Source: Hygrocybe punicea
Lineage: Eukaryota; Basidiomycota; Agaricomycetes; Agaricales; Hygrophoraceae
NCBI GenBank assembly: GCA_963556145.1
Contig: OY744470.1
Location: 5,394,001 to 5,458,000 of the forward strand
Reading direction: 5' to 3'
DNA: 64,000 nucleotides
This document shows positions 10,816 to 23,006 of the stretch, in pieces. Under the pieces are notes generated by a model. The model did no database searches. It was not told the origin of the DNA and was given only the letters and a program-made list of their open reading frames with translations. Numbering within the stretch: position 1 is the first letter of the stretch; the number at the start of each line of letters is the position of its first letter. The position numbers and the translations under genes are program-made.

Positions 10816-13800
10816 CTACCATATAGTCTTGTATGCATACATGTTATGCCAGTTATTAACAAAGAATGTTGAACATTTATCTAGAACATCATGAGTGGTC
10901 CATGTTCTTTCTACGCACCGTCCAAAAGTAGGCATTAACATGCAACTTTGACGTATGCTGGTCAATGGAATGATAGAACCAGCAGGACTTCCATCAGTAC
11001 GGTAAGACCTCTTGATAGAGTACATGTTGTGGTTTTGTTCTGCAGCAGGCTTCGTCCTCATGTACCATTCAATATACGCCAAAGTCATCCAGGGCCAAAA
11101 TGATGGTGATGGTCCAAGGCCATAATCTAATGATGAGGGAAGTGTGAAAATGACTTGGAGACGTCCTATCCTTGTTCCTAGCATTTTCGTGGTCAACAGA
11201 AGTCAATGTGGTAGAAATGGGGGCAGACCTTCAAGGCCGGTGGATTCTGCATCATCTGTGTGCAGGATGACAGCAGTGTCAAATTGACTAGGCCTGTTCT
11301 TCATTGCAGGAGCAGCTTTGAGGACGTCACATTCTTCCTCACTGTCTTCAAGACTGGGAGGATGAAATTTGAACGTATGGTAGACGTCAAGCCTCTGGAA
11401 TGGTAGGGTATGCAATGCAGTGATCCGAGAAGGTGCTGGGTGGGGTGCGAGATGATTTAGATAGTCCTTGAGAGCAGTAGAAAGTCCAGGAGCTGAATGT
11501 TGTTTTTTGATATCAGAAATTAAACGTCGAGGCTGAGTCGGATATTTAGGAAGTGAGATTGCTTTTCCAGCCACATTGCATGAAAGTGACTTGGATGGTG
11601 GATTGTCAGCAATATGTTCGTTTTCTCTCCAGGAAATGTAATTTTGGAAAGTAAACATCTTCTCTTGACGCGAAAGCCATTTTATCATCTGGGGAAACTC
11701 GTCACATTGGTTTGATGCCCGCCACCCCTCCTTCACGAAATCAATGTGGAGACGTTCGAACATTTCTGTGTTATAATTGTCAGATGTGCCAAGATACTTG
11801 ATGGACTGGATGTAGTGGATGAGGCAATGGAATTTGGGGATGTTAAGATCCTGGCATATGCCTGTCTCGACGAAGTATGATTTGTGACGATGAAAGGCAT
11901 CTAAGGCATCTTGCATGTAACCAAGGGTAATGTTGTCATGGGTGCTGTATTGGGCAAGGTAAATGAAATCGAGAAGAGAACGGCATGCGATGATAGCTTT
12001 CTGGGGCATGACACCAATAAGACAGCCTAGGAGAATCTTTGCCATGTTTTTCCTCTCTGTGCCAGATATTTGGGAGAGTGCAGATATACCATTTTTGAAA
12101 TGACGCAATCCATACGCAGGTGGGAGACAACATATACGGCAGTCCAGTTCGTTAGGTCCTATGGTCTGTTTACACCAGTTTGTGAGATGTTTGAAAACAC
12201 CCTGGTAGAGTTGATGAAGAACGTCAGGAGTGATAGCAAGATGAATGTCGGTGTGTGGAAACCCTGCCCAGAATGGAGCGTACACACTCCCAGATACCCC
12301 CCTGTCCATGCAATACTTGTGGAACTGTGATTTTGTCGTTGACGTCTCCTTTGCCTTATCTACGACACCCAACGTCCACTGACCTGTCCTGTGGGCGAAT
12401 GGACCAGGATCCTGAAGCTTGTTGGAAGGGCATTGGCATTTAGGGCATGTCCCATACTTAGAGCAAGATACAAGGCATTGTTCTGGGTAGTCGGCGACAT
12501 AGCATGCCAGGATTGGGTATACCTTCCTTACAAAGCCCTCGCTGCCCATCATCTCAACACCATTCTTCCCTGCATCCATCAAAGGAGCCAGAATCGTTCG
12601 CATGGACTCGTGGAACAATCGTTGATTGCGTGCTCTATGCTCCTGCTGTGTTAACTGGTCACGACAAATTTTGTCCACCGACAGGTAACCAATTAGAACA
12701 CATGCATGCTGCGAGGGTTTACGACGAATGGCTTTGGGTATATTTCCCAATGTCAGATAGACAGGATAAGCAGATTTGCCTCCAGTGAACTGCGTAAGTT
12801 GAGTCTTGTCAGTCGCAATAATCACAGGTGCCAGTGTGGAGCCCACTGGGAGGCGGTTCTACAATTCTATCAGAAAGATAACGTATGGTTGAGGATCATG
12901 GCTAGTGCACCTGAACTACATGCCACCATGAACCCGTCCACATCTCAGAGTAGACCCTGTTGTCGCGATTAGAATCAGAAAACACTTTCTTCGGCTGGTA
13001 AACCATATATTTTGATAGAGTTGGATCGCCCCAAAGACACTTTATAGCCTCTAGCACACTCCTGAACCTGATGATATGCTTCTCGCCAGGGCGATCTTTG
13101 AAAGAGAGGCATTTCGTTGTCCACCTTCCTGCCCGTTCAGGAATATTGTCCACAATCTGATGTAGCGCCCTTGTATTTCCAAATGAAAGCCCTAGCTTAT
13201 CCTTGACCTTAGACATGCAAATCAGACGTGTCATATTCTTCAGAAAGTCAGAAAAAATACACCAGGAATTGAGAGAAGTCTGTCAAATGCCTTGTTCCCT
13301 GGGCTGTCCTTGATTACCCAATTGGCAACACGCCAGTCAAGCTCTGAGGCAAAAGGATAGAATGATTCACCGCCAATCTGGTCCCCCATCAGGTCATCGC
13401 CGTCACTATCACGTTGTCCATCAAACTGCTTCCTCCATTGCTCATGCAGATTTTCATTCATTCTTATCACCTTAGCAGCATTGTCGTACACATCCTCCAC
13501 CCTATTATCATCCACATCATCCAGAACCCTGTGCTGCATGCGTCTAGTGGCTGCAGCAAGAGTGGATGGTCCTGGCCCTGCTTCTCCAAGCTCATCATCG
13601 TTGGTTGTAGGCAGTGTGGAAACCATGGGAATGAAGTCAAAGAGATCGCCGTCATCTTCCTCGATATCATCCATAATGCCTTGCGGATCTTCATCCACAT
13701 CCATTCCACCCAATTCACCTTCTCTCACTAGCCCCTCATCATCAATAACCTGCATGTCCCCACCCTCTCCTTCTAAATCTAAAGGCGCAAGTTCTGCCAA

Positions 13801-13917
13801 CTTGCCACGACGATACCAGGAGCATGTACGTGCAGTTCGTAGATGAGATGTGCAGCCTCTCTTGGTCTTGAAGGACCTATTACAAACAGGGCATGCAAGG
13901 TCGTCCAGAACATCCAT
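10816..13917 (-). CDS. Plavaka-family transposase, 4 exons, 981 aa
   Basis: This is predicted to catalyse cut-and-paste movement of the surrounding element. Proposed exons on the minus strand are 13917-13261, 13207-12911, 12858-11229 and 11177-10816, with introns of 53, 52 and 51 nt, all GT-AG; the joined frame has no stop. The N-terminus has a C2H2-like zinc finger (CPVCNRSFKTKRGCTSHL), followed by a long acidic linker. The core holds Plavaka-type signatures: an EMWTGSWW block, IIATDKTQLTQF, a YPEQC...CPKCQCP zinc-ligand block, ITPDVLHQLYQGVFKHL and an ERLHIDFVKEGW block. The last exon supplies the family's usual C-terminal block (IGRLQVIFTLP ... YIEWY). Catalytic acidic residues were not assigned individually. 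Neighbour on the same strand: the kinase-like gene. Confidence 0.88.
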
Positions 13918-14194
13918 GATAATGCAGATACTGGATATATGTTGTAGCTTGAGATCTAGGAGGTTCAGGCTTTGTGAGTCGCGACCTTCAGTTAGGAAAG
14001 ATCAGATTACGAGATAGGGTGCACGTGCCCCACTGATTACAGACAATAAGGACAGCATACAATGTTAGAGACGAATAGCCTGTCATGCTACAAGAGAACT
14101 AGACAGATAAAAGGTGGAGTCAGAAAACCAACAAGCTACAAAAGGTTGAACAGGGATAACATGTATACCTAATGGGGAATCGCAACAGCGAACA

Positions 14195-16073
14195 TCACAA
14201 CAATTGAGAATGTCCAATGTCCAAAACCTGCCTCGCTGTCTGAAGCTCAGTGCATTCTCTAATGCCCATGCAGTCGTGGAGAATAGCATGTGAGAAGTCG
14301 AGTATTTGAACGCCGCCCGTTGTTGATAAACTAATATTGTCAGGCCGTATGTCCTGATGGCTGACGCCGGCGGTATGAATGGTCTGTATCATGGTCCAAA
14401 GATCAGATCTAAATGTAAACCAAATGGGGAGAACAACATCAATAATATGTCCACCCAACAGAATAGAAACCATGTACCGTTGGCAGATCGAAAGCTCGGA
14501 AAATGAGGAGATAGCTTCCCCTGCGTAACGCATAACAAGCACGTTAACATTTTCGCCAATAAATAGGCCATACATTATGGGTATTGCAGTGCCCTGCAGT
14601 GCTGAGAGGGTCGCATACATTTTGGCTTCGTGGCGTAGAAGTGCTTGTGACGACTCTTGCATAGCAACTTTTGCAACGATGTCCTCTGGTAGCACGTCGC
14701 CGAAGTGCCCTCTGAACACATTCCCAACAGACCCACTTCCCAGAAACGTCGTCATATGTAGTTCGCAGCATGGTGGGTCTTTTAGATGCCTCAGAAGTGA
14801 CTGTAGAAAAGTGGATATAATTCCCACACAGTGGACAATGGCTGGGACGATGGCTTGGAACCGAAGAACCGCAACGCTGGAGTCAAAAGTACATGAACTG
14901 AGCTCAGTTTGGCACGGAGGATCTGCCACTTCTTGGCGGCTCAGCTCGTAGATGGCTAGATCGAAGCGCTCCAGATCGAATGTCAGCTGCAAAGTTTCCG
15001 ACTAAAGGTGTTCAGAATTAGAAGACGCTGAGAAACAGAAGCAGCTGACCTTGGAGAGTATGCTTCCACTGGAAAATGTTGTCAAGGGTACAGCAGAAAG
15101 CGTATTAGAACCAGCATCCTGAGGGCTATTCTTTGTGGCCAGTTTTGCTGCCAACCGTGTTCGGGACAACGGCGTATGCACATCAATGGCTGGGATTTCA
15201 AGGTGTTGCGGAGGCTTGACGTTGCCTGCATGCAAAAGGCAGAAAACCATGATAGGCATAAAGGGCAGTGTGGAGTTGAGGGTGGAAAGAATGTCGGAGC
15301 AAATGAGGCCGTGCAGCTTGGTCCCCGGGATTGGACAAAGTGTGAAGAGCATATAATGATCTCCACCAAATAGAACTGCATATGGGATCTTAGTTGCTCC
15401 TGACAGCATAGATATGCCAATCTATATAATGATATGGTGATGATGAATGCCGAGGAGCAATACAAGATTGAGACCCAAGCACCTTGAAGATAATCGATCG
15501 ATGTCCTGTTTCAGTGGGACCCAGCTCTAAAATTGTAGAATTTTGGCCCAGGTGTAATATATTCTCAGCGTGATATGAGAACGCAGACCAACTCTTGAAC
15601 TCAACGTGGAGCTGGGGAGGAGCATCCTGACAAGGACGGTAGACAGCATCTGGTGTCTGATTATAAGCTGTGTACTGAACGATGGCCTCTGGATGTGTCT
15701 GATTTGCATCCACAGCTTCGACAGCGTGGCATATCGGGATGAAGGCTTGACTGAAGAAGTTACTAGTGGTAGGTTCGTGGCCCAGAGGAAAATTCCTGAG
15801 GGACATACCCAGACTAGCAATAGTTTGAATGAGAATCATGGAAGGTTCAAGATGTTGGCCTGGTGCAGTTTGAAGGTAGATTCCAAGGGATTCCACCATG
15901 CGTGTCGCCAAGGATTGATCATGAAATATGAAAGCTGGACGACCTTCCTGATTCGGCTGCGGGATACCGGGATTGTACGGTGCTGTGGAGGTTGATGTGG
16001 GGGTCTTTCTGAATTCATGTTCAGGGGGTAGAGGAAAGCGCATGGCAGGGATGAAGGTCTGTAGAGTTGCCAT
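14195..16073 (-). CDS. Protein-kinase-like gene carried on the Plavaka element
   Basis: Proposed exons are 16073-15483, 15400-15050, 15001-14478 and 14408 to about 14195, with GT-AG introns of 82, 48 and 69 nt. The first two exons form an N-terminal region of unknown function. The last two hold a kinase-like fold: a glycine loop LGSGSVGNVF, a VAK lysine, an HEA glutamate, a catalytic-loop variant HQDIRPDN in place of HRDxxxxN, and DFS in place of DFG. The lobe after DFS is very short, so the protein may be a truncated or non-catalytic kinase. A further splice after the TARQ codons (donor at about 14227) would change only the tail. It is transcribed away from the TET/JBP gene. Its role for the transposon is unknown. 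Confidence 0.7.
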
Positions 16074-17326
16074 TAGGTTGCGGGTAACGGATTGATCACG
16101 ACTCAGATGACGCTCTCTTGAAGTTGTCCTTTCAATTATTTACAGGGGGATGACTGATAGGATAAACTGAAGTGCTGTCTGTGCCGTCAATCTACGTAGC
16201 TTGGATACCACCCCTGCCCTTTGCCACAAATCGGAGATGCGAGCGGCGGCTGTTAGCGAACGTAATGTTACAGCTAAAACTGAGCAAGATGATGACATAT
16301 AGAACAAATCCTGACCCAGCAGGGGGAAATTCCTAGGATGTAGTGTAGCATGTCAGATATAGACACGAACGAACACGAACGAACACGATAATGGGGCACT
16401 CACAAAAAAGTCAAAACGAAAAAACCTCAGTTTATGGAGCGGCAGTCCCCCGAGCGGGCAAGGGTCGACGGATCGCCGCAGGACCTAAGATGACGATAGT
16501 GGTGACAAAAGCCCAGCCAAAGAAAAGTGTTGCTACAAGACCCAGCTTTGTTGTTGGAAAGTGAAGAAAAAGAAGGTTGAAAAGGTGAAGGGCGATGATG
16601 AACGACCTTTTGTTGGTTTTTGGGGTTTTCTAACTTGAAACAGACCAGACGTACCACATGGCATTGGCAACATTGCCTGTCTGTTTGATTGCACCTGCAT
16701 GCCAGGGCCGTGAGTCACGGAGGCAGCAAAATAACCCAACGTAGGCTCATCGCAGTCCCCGAGGCTTGTATTGTGTTGGCTACCAGGAGGGGAAAAAAAC
16801 AGGCGATAACGAGAGTTCGAGGATAACGAGAGTTCGAGGATAATGAGGGTTCGAGGATAATGAGGGTTCGAGGATAACGAGGGTTCGAGGATAACGAGAG
16901 AGGATAACAAGAGTTCGAGGATAGGTTTTCTAAACTGTATTACTGAAACAATTAGGAAACTTTACCCCATCAAAAGGGTATGTATGCACCAGCAGCATAA
17001 AACGATAGAGAATAATGAAAGCAAACTAGCCTCCATAGCTTGAAAAGGGGACAATAGGTCGGACATGATGAGGAATCTAATTGGACATCGGCGTGCTGTG
17101 CTAGTGGGAGACCCAGCTCATTGAAGGGGGGTGGTAGACAAAGCTATAATTACTGAAACGATTAGAACAAAAGAAAGAAACTTTATCCCATGAAAAGGGT
17201 ATGTACGCACCAGCAGCATAAAAACACAGGTACGTTGTTTCCCAAAAAGGTGTCTATGTTACAGCGATAACATGGACACCTTTTTTGGACAACTAACCGG
17301 AACCGTCCGGTACTTCAACACGCTTC
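16074..17326. promoter_or_regulatory. Divergent intergenic region of the Plavaka element
   Basis: This stretch separates the minus-strand kinase-like gene from the plus-strand TET/JBP gene, so promoters for both probably lie here. A 17-bp minisatellite occupies 16804-16920. A direct duplication of about 65 bp (attactgaaac...caccagcagcataaaa) is present at 16938-17003 and 17153-17221. A short inverted repeat (aaggtgtctatgtta...taacatggacacctt) sits at 17240-17285, about 40 bp before the TET/JBP start codon. Confidence 0.5.
16804..16920 (+). repeat. 17-bp minisatellite (gataacgagagttcgag)
   Basis: About seven tandem copies of gataacgagagttcgag are visible, with variants gataatgagggttcgag. No coding role was seen. 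Confidence 0.85.
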
Positions 17327-20300
17327 ATGCAGCGTATTCTGCTGGATCTCTCACAAAAGGAGGCTCTGTGCCTGCTTAACTACCTGGATCAGTGCGCTGG
17401 CAGTCTTCCGCTTGACATTTTAACCCTTTATAAGAAAATAGAGTCTCACTCACGAGCATCCGCAACTCCCTCCCTCGCGTATCCGGCTCCCCTTGCTACT
17501 CCCTCCCTGGCGTATCTGGCTCCTCTTGCTACTCCTCAACTTGAAACACCACCAAGCTCTTTAATTCCTGGATCTGCATGTAGCTCTCATCTCAGTCAGC
17601 AAGACATTGATCATGGGGCTCAGGCCCAAACTGCTGGAGATATGGTGCGTACATTCATTCAACTGAGTCATTCCTTCTTGACTTGAACTGGCACCAGCCA
17701 AACACTTCCTTCCCCAGAAACCTTGATGCCAACCCTGTGAGACTCAGCGGGGACGTTGCTAATCTCACAAACTTGAACGCGAATGCGAACGTCGTGAACT
17801 CGAACCCAAATGATGTTGAAGCCATCTTACCTGCATCACAAAACCAATCGGAACGATCTGCGCTACGACGGTCGAAACGAGTTGGGGACCGGCGGGGTGG
17901 GCATGGCTGCGGCGGGTGGTGGGGTGGGCATGGCTGCAGCAGGCCATTGCAAACGCGGAGGTGTGAAGCATAGGAAAAAGGCAAAACCCAGGAAAGGGAA
18001 GAAAAAGCAGGCCAAGGCTGACGAAAGCGAAGGTGAAGGTTGGGAGGTTATGGATGAGCCTGCTTGCGCCATAGGAGAGCGGGCTGCTGAGGCTGTCTCA
18101 AACTTAGCGCAAGGTGCTTTGAGCAATATTTTGCATCCACTAACCCAAAGGTGGATTGAGTCAATGAAGACGATGGTGAAGGGGCAGAAATGGATCGACG
18201 AGAACAGCACTTTCATGACAAACTCCTTGCAGTCACTTGTGGTTCGATGCAAACGGAGCCTTGAAATGGCTGCAGGGTTAGAATTTGTGACGATGATTAA
18301 TATGCTGCAGCTGGCAGCAAAGGCAGACAGGTACGTCCTGTTGCTATCTTTTACCGTTCTCAAAGGAATTTCGGCAGTGTTATGCAGATCAATGGCCTAA
18401 AATCAGTGGATGCTGTCTTTCATGACTGCATAGCTGGCATGGATGGTGCGCCTCAGCCATCTACATTTCAGAAATGGGTTGGAGTCGGCATGAAATATGC
18501 CTCGATTGCCGGGGCAGGTATGAGGCACACCCTATCTATCTCACTGTTGTTGGTCTCTAACATCATATTATAGGAACTATCTACTTGCTGATGGTTATAG
18601 CGGCCAAAAAAAAACGGGTTCAGATTGGCTGTATGAATGTTGATGAGATTTCAGCTGTATGTAACGCACTTCGCTGGCCTAACCCAGGTGAGTCTTCTTG
18701 ATCTCAGTGATTCTTGCTCTAACTGTTATCTTAGATACGGACATGGGACAGGATATAATCGGTCGCCTGATTCCGTTGATTGACTACCTACGTCGTCGGA
18801 TTCCCTTGACGATGTCGACCATGTTCTCCCGTTCACTTCTCAAGGACTTAGGTTTAACTGGAGACATAGACTGTGGCAACTTGGACGATTCAGACAAATT
18901 TTTTGACAGCATTAGAAGGAAGTAAGTGCTTCATTTTTATTGCGATTTGTATATTAAGGTCACCAGTTCTTTTGTGTCATTGACTAGAAACCGGCCGATC
19001 TGGGCAGAGTGCCTGGAGCCTCTGGAACCAGCAGATGACCCTGTGTCCCTTCATGTTATCAATCAGAATCTTCTCATGTCCCATGCGTCATCAAGCTGTT
19101 CTGATATGTCCACGCGTCCGCCATCACCGTTCTCAGAATCTGGGAGTGACAGTGATATCCAGAATTGTGACGACAGGCCGCTTGACAGTGACAATGACAT
19201 GCCAGCCCCTCCTCCTACTGATACATTTCGGTTTCCCAATCGCAAACGGCGGGACTACATGGTACTTGACACCCGATTTGACATAGATGCTGAGCAGAAT
19301 AGGAAGATACCTTATCCATGTGATGATGATGAGAGGAGTGAATGGACATATATGCAAAGGGCTTATGCAAGCTGTGCACGCGTGCCGTCGGACAGTATTG
19401 ACTTTGCCCGCATGGTATGGTGTTTTGAATCTGATATTAGAGCTGCATATTTGATGTTCTTTTGTTAGGTATCGGAGCTCTATGATGACGACGGCGTAAA
19501 GAAGGAAGGTAGTTATGTGGTTATGGATGAGAAAATTTTTGATCAGTCTGTGTGTTCTTGAGAATTCCCAGTCTACTAACTAATGTACATTTCCTTACAG
19601 GAAAGAGGTCCGACTTAATTGCTCGGATGGCTCAGTAAATGTTTTTGTCTGGGGAGATATGCCGCTGCAGATGCGTTCCTCATTGGAACGCAACATACGT
19701 AACGCTTTATTAGTTGGAAGTGGCTCTTCTCTCGTTTATACCGATAGTTCTGCCACTCCAAAAGGGCACAAATTTCCGGCAATCCATTGCGACATGTACA
19801 TGCGGAACAGAACACGAGTGAGTAGCACCTGTTTTGCAGGGCCCCAATTATATAAAGGAACTAACACCTCCAACTAGGGAGAAGGTGCTCCGCCTGATGT
19901 GCATCCTCACTTCCTTAGACGCAAAGGATGCTCCAAGACCAACTATTATCAACTAGTCCCGCATGTTTCAAAGGAACTCATGGAACACACCAGGGAGTAT
20001 GAGAACCTTTGCAATTCGTTTGAGGAGTTCTTTCTGTGGGTTGAAGAAAAGGTACATGCCAGGTTTACATTGTTTTATGTTATTGATATATGCTAATGTA
20101 ATCATTTCAGTTACTTGAACGGCTTCCTGATGTTTATGAAGACTTGGCCATATTTGCTGATGTTCTCCCAGGGAAGGCAGCTTCGCCTGTTCATCCATTT
20201 GGCGGGTTTGTTCTCAATATCAATGTTGTCACACGCTGCCACCGTGACGTCAAGGACCTATGGGCATGCCTAGTTCTTGTCATAGGTGAACATGTAGGTG

Positions 20301-20500
20301 GAGAGCTGTGCTTGCTGGAGCCAGGCTTAGTGTTACATTTGCGAAATGGAGACATGGCACTTTTCCCCTCCGGTAGGATTACTCACTTTAATCTCCACTA
20401 TATGGGTATTAGAGCATCTATTGTTCTACATTCTGATCATGCTGGGAAGATGTGGGCTGAGGATAGGAATGGTTGGATGGGCCATGGATACATGTCATAG
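17327..20500 (+). CDS. TET/JBP-family 2-oxoglutarate/Fe(II) dioxygenase, 11 exons, 878 aa
   Basis: TET/JBP enzymes oxidise methyl groups of pyrimidines in DNA, using Fe(II) and 2-oxoglutarate. Proposed exons: 17327-17644, 17698-17896, 17943-18330, 18378-18517, 18574-18687, 18735-18921, 18988-19414, 19469-19551, 19601-19817, 19878-20051, 20111-20500. They sum to 2637 nt and read without a stop. The catalytic double-stranded beta-helix is in the last exon: HRD (His793, Asp795) for the HxD iron ligands, His841 in RITHFNLHY as the distal ligand and Arg850 in GIRASIV as the 2-oxoglutarate anchor. Upstream, VNVFVWGDMP and the GEGAPPDVHPHF block match fungal TET/JBP proteins. Residues 1 to about 440 have a Lys-rich stretch and no recognised domain; they could be a separate gene, although the frame is continuous. 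No active-site residue is missing. Confidence 0.85.
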
Positions 20501-20603
20501 AAAATAGTGCTAACCGAGACTTGTTTGTTTGTTTATATGTGCCACGTAATCGTTGATATTCATTCTTTGCTCTTTCCACCACCGTCTTCCTTTGTATCTT
20601 GTC

Positions 20604-22506
20604 ATGGCAAAGAAACGTGGCACCTCCTCTAGGACTTCCAAGGGGTCATCTTCAACCAATGGGAAGAAGCCCAGCTCAGTGACAGCCTCAGCTCCCACCT
20701 CAAAGACTCGTTCAAAATCAAAGCCCAAAAGCAAAGGTAATCAAGGTGGCTCTGAGATTGAACCTTCTGCTTCCTTATCCACTGGTGGTCTGTCTGCTGC
20801 TGAAGAGAAGCTATTGATGGAGCTTTCTGCCAAGAGAAAAGCCAACAGAGCAGCCGCGTTGCAGGAGCAGCAGGATGAACGTAAGCCATATTAATTTCAG
20901 ACTTTATTTTAATTGGCCACCACTGCAGTTGTTCGTAAACGTAACGCTGAGATGATGGCGGCTGAGGAGGCTGATAACACCAATGATTCCTCCAATGGCA
21001 ACAACAACACCTCCAAAAGGCGTAAAAGGACTGTAATCTTAGATGAAGATGAAGAAGATCTGGATGCAATATTCAATGATGTCCCAGAGATGGACAATGG
21101 TGATGATAGTGAGTTGTTATACTAACCACTACGGCAAATTATGATGCTCACTTAATCTGCTTCCAGGCGACCAGGATCATCTTGATGACAATATACCTAA
21201 TGAGAATGACTTAGATGATGGTCCAAAGGATGATGATTTGGGAAATGGGGTGTGCACTTTTTCCCCCTCATCATTAGCGGTGCCTAGCTAATAATAAGTT
21301 ACAGATTAGTATCCAGGATGAAGACGGGATCAAGCCAACTAAAAGGAGCAAGCAATCTACTCGTCACTCTGCATCCGTTGCTGCAGGATCCATTACATCA
21401 ACCATGTCAGGACGACGAGATAAGCTCAGTAAGAATGACTTTACTCCTAGGAGTTTTCGTCTGGCTACTGCAAGCAAATCTACCGCAAGGGAGCGCATTG
21501 CATTGTCTGATGCATTTCCCAATGATAAGGATAAGTTTGTCTTGGAGTCCATTCAGTACACTGCAAAGGACAGTGATAGTTTTCAAAGTACTCTAGACAG
21601 GGTGCAGAATAACGATGATCTTCAAGACAATCTTATGGAATATGTTTGAGTTTATTTTGTTGTTTTCTGCTATTATATGGAGCTGATCTTATCTTAGGTG
21701 GGTTATGCGATCACTGGTCTACGTGGCGATCTGAAGGCAAAAGCGAAGGCTGGTATTGCAGGCTACTTTGGAATTCCTGGCCAGATGTCGAAGGCAGATA
21801 TAGAGGAGGCAGCACGTTGGCTTTTATAGGGATGCAAGTTTGCACGTGGTGAAGTTGATGTTATGGTATATGGCCCGGGTATCTATAACCTGCTATACGA
21901 TACTAACCTAGAATTGTTGAAACAGAAACGTACGGTTGTCAACAATGAGCCATTCAGTCATGCAATCATTGGTGACATGATCAGGAATCAGTGGTTTGGA
22001 AAGGGCAAGGCCGACATTCAAGCTTACCGCAAAATGATGGAGCTGAAGAAGATCCATGAGGAAATCATTATCCTAGTAGTAACTGCGGTGTGTCTCCTTC
22101 ACTTATGCTGTGCTCAAATACATTTTCATCTGTTGGCAGATTGAAAATGCACTGATGGAGTGGGCAAGCGGGTCGCACCTCAATGTGCAATTCAGCCATG
22201 AAGCAGCAAGCTTAAGGTGATTTATTTTATAGACATTATGTCCATGTCTAATATCTCCCTTTTTATAGATATGCTCATCATCGTTCAACATGGAATACAT
22301 TGAAGGCAAAGTCACCGACCTGGACTGCAAAGAAGCAAGCGTCTTTGTTTCTTACTATAATGTATGTTTCTTACTATAAAATTGTATAGATCTGACCGTA
22401 CTCTTTTAGGAACAATGTCAAGAATGCTCCAATTCTCGATGATGCCATTGAAAACATGGACTTGATGGACGTTGACTTTGACCAGCTGGAGCAGTCTGCA
22501 AGGTAG
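20604..22506 (+). pseudogene. DUF6532-like gene with one in-frame stop
   Basis: The frame begins at ATG 20604 with a Ser/Lys-rich, then Glu/Asp-rich low-complexity region carrying a likely nuclear signal (SKRRKRT). Exons 20604-20880, 20929-21108, 21167-21249 and 21305-21643 join in frame, and the next starts at 21698 and runs to 22087, with further exons from 22140 to a stop at 22504-22506. The second half (GLRGDLKAKAKAGIAGYFG, then FSHAIIGDMIRNQWFGKGKAD and SPTWTAKKQASLFLTIM) resembles the uncharacterised DUF6532 domain common in basidiomycete proteins. A TAG at 21827-21829 interrupts the conserved ARWLL-GCKF block, most simply a CAG or GAG mutated to TAG. Whether a splice avoids it could not be settled. 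It starts 103 bp after the TET/JBP stop, on the same strand. Confidence 0.65.
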
Positions 22507-23006
22507 ACACTATGCAAGTTATTGTTCTTTGTATAAACTATCGATGTCTGATTGACTTTTACAGCTACAGGCTCAATTTCATAACCTTGTCAGTCTATTC
22601 ACCACCCCTCTACGTCTACGTCTCCATTTCCATTTTACTGTCAACTTGAATAGCCCATTTGTGTTTCTTTTGCATTTCTTTTGCATTTCTTTTGCATTTC
22701 ACACCAGCTATTACCGCTCATTTATGTATATTTTTAATGCTATTTGGAGTATTTTGAACATAACCAGAGCAATTCAGAGCACTGTAGAACAGCAATAAAT
22801 CAATACATATACATCTAAGAGCTCTTTATGACGCTCTGAGGACCTTCCTCAGAGTACCTCAGAGTGTCCCAGAACACTCTCAATGCAAAATAGCCAGCCA
22901 CTGTGCTTTCAGACTGTTCTAGGTCACTCTGAGAACTCTGGTGCTCTGAGCACTCTGACACACTCTAACACACTCTGACACACTCCAAGAGTGTCTCAGA
23001 GCTATA
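22507..23006. repeat. Right subterminal repeat region of the Plavaka element
   Basis: There is no gene. Repeats of ctcagag, actctgacac and ttgcatttctt fill the stretch, densest between 22830 and 23000. Similar ctcagagcatctta repeats lie inside the left end. In DNA transposons such arrays often bind transposase; that is inference here. Confidence 0.6.

Noticed and set aside
17240..17285. Short hairpin as a riboswitch or transcription terminator
   Set aside because: It lies upstream of a multi-exon eukaryotic gene, and a related inverted repeat occurs at 367-425, so a small repeat is the simpler reading.
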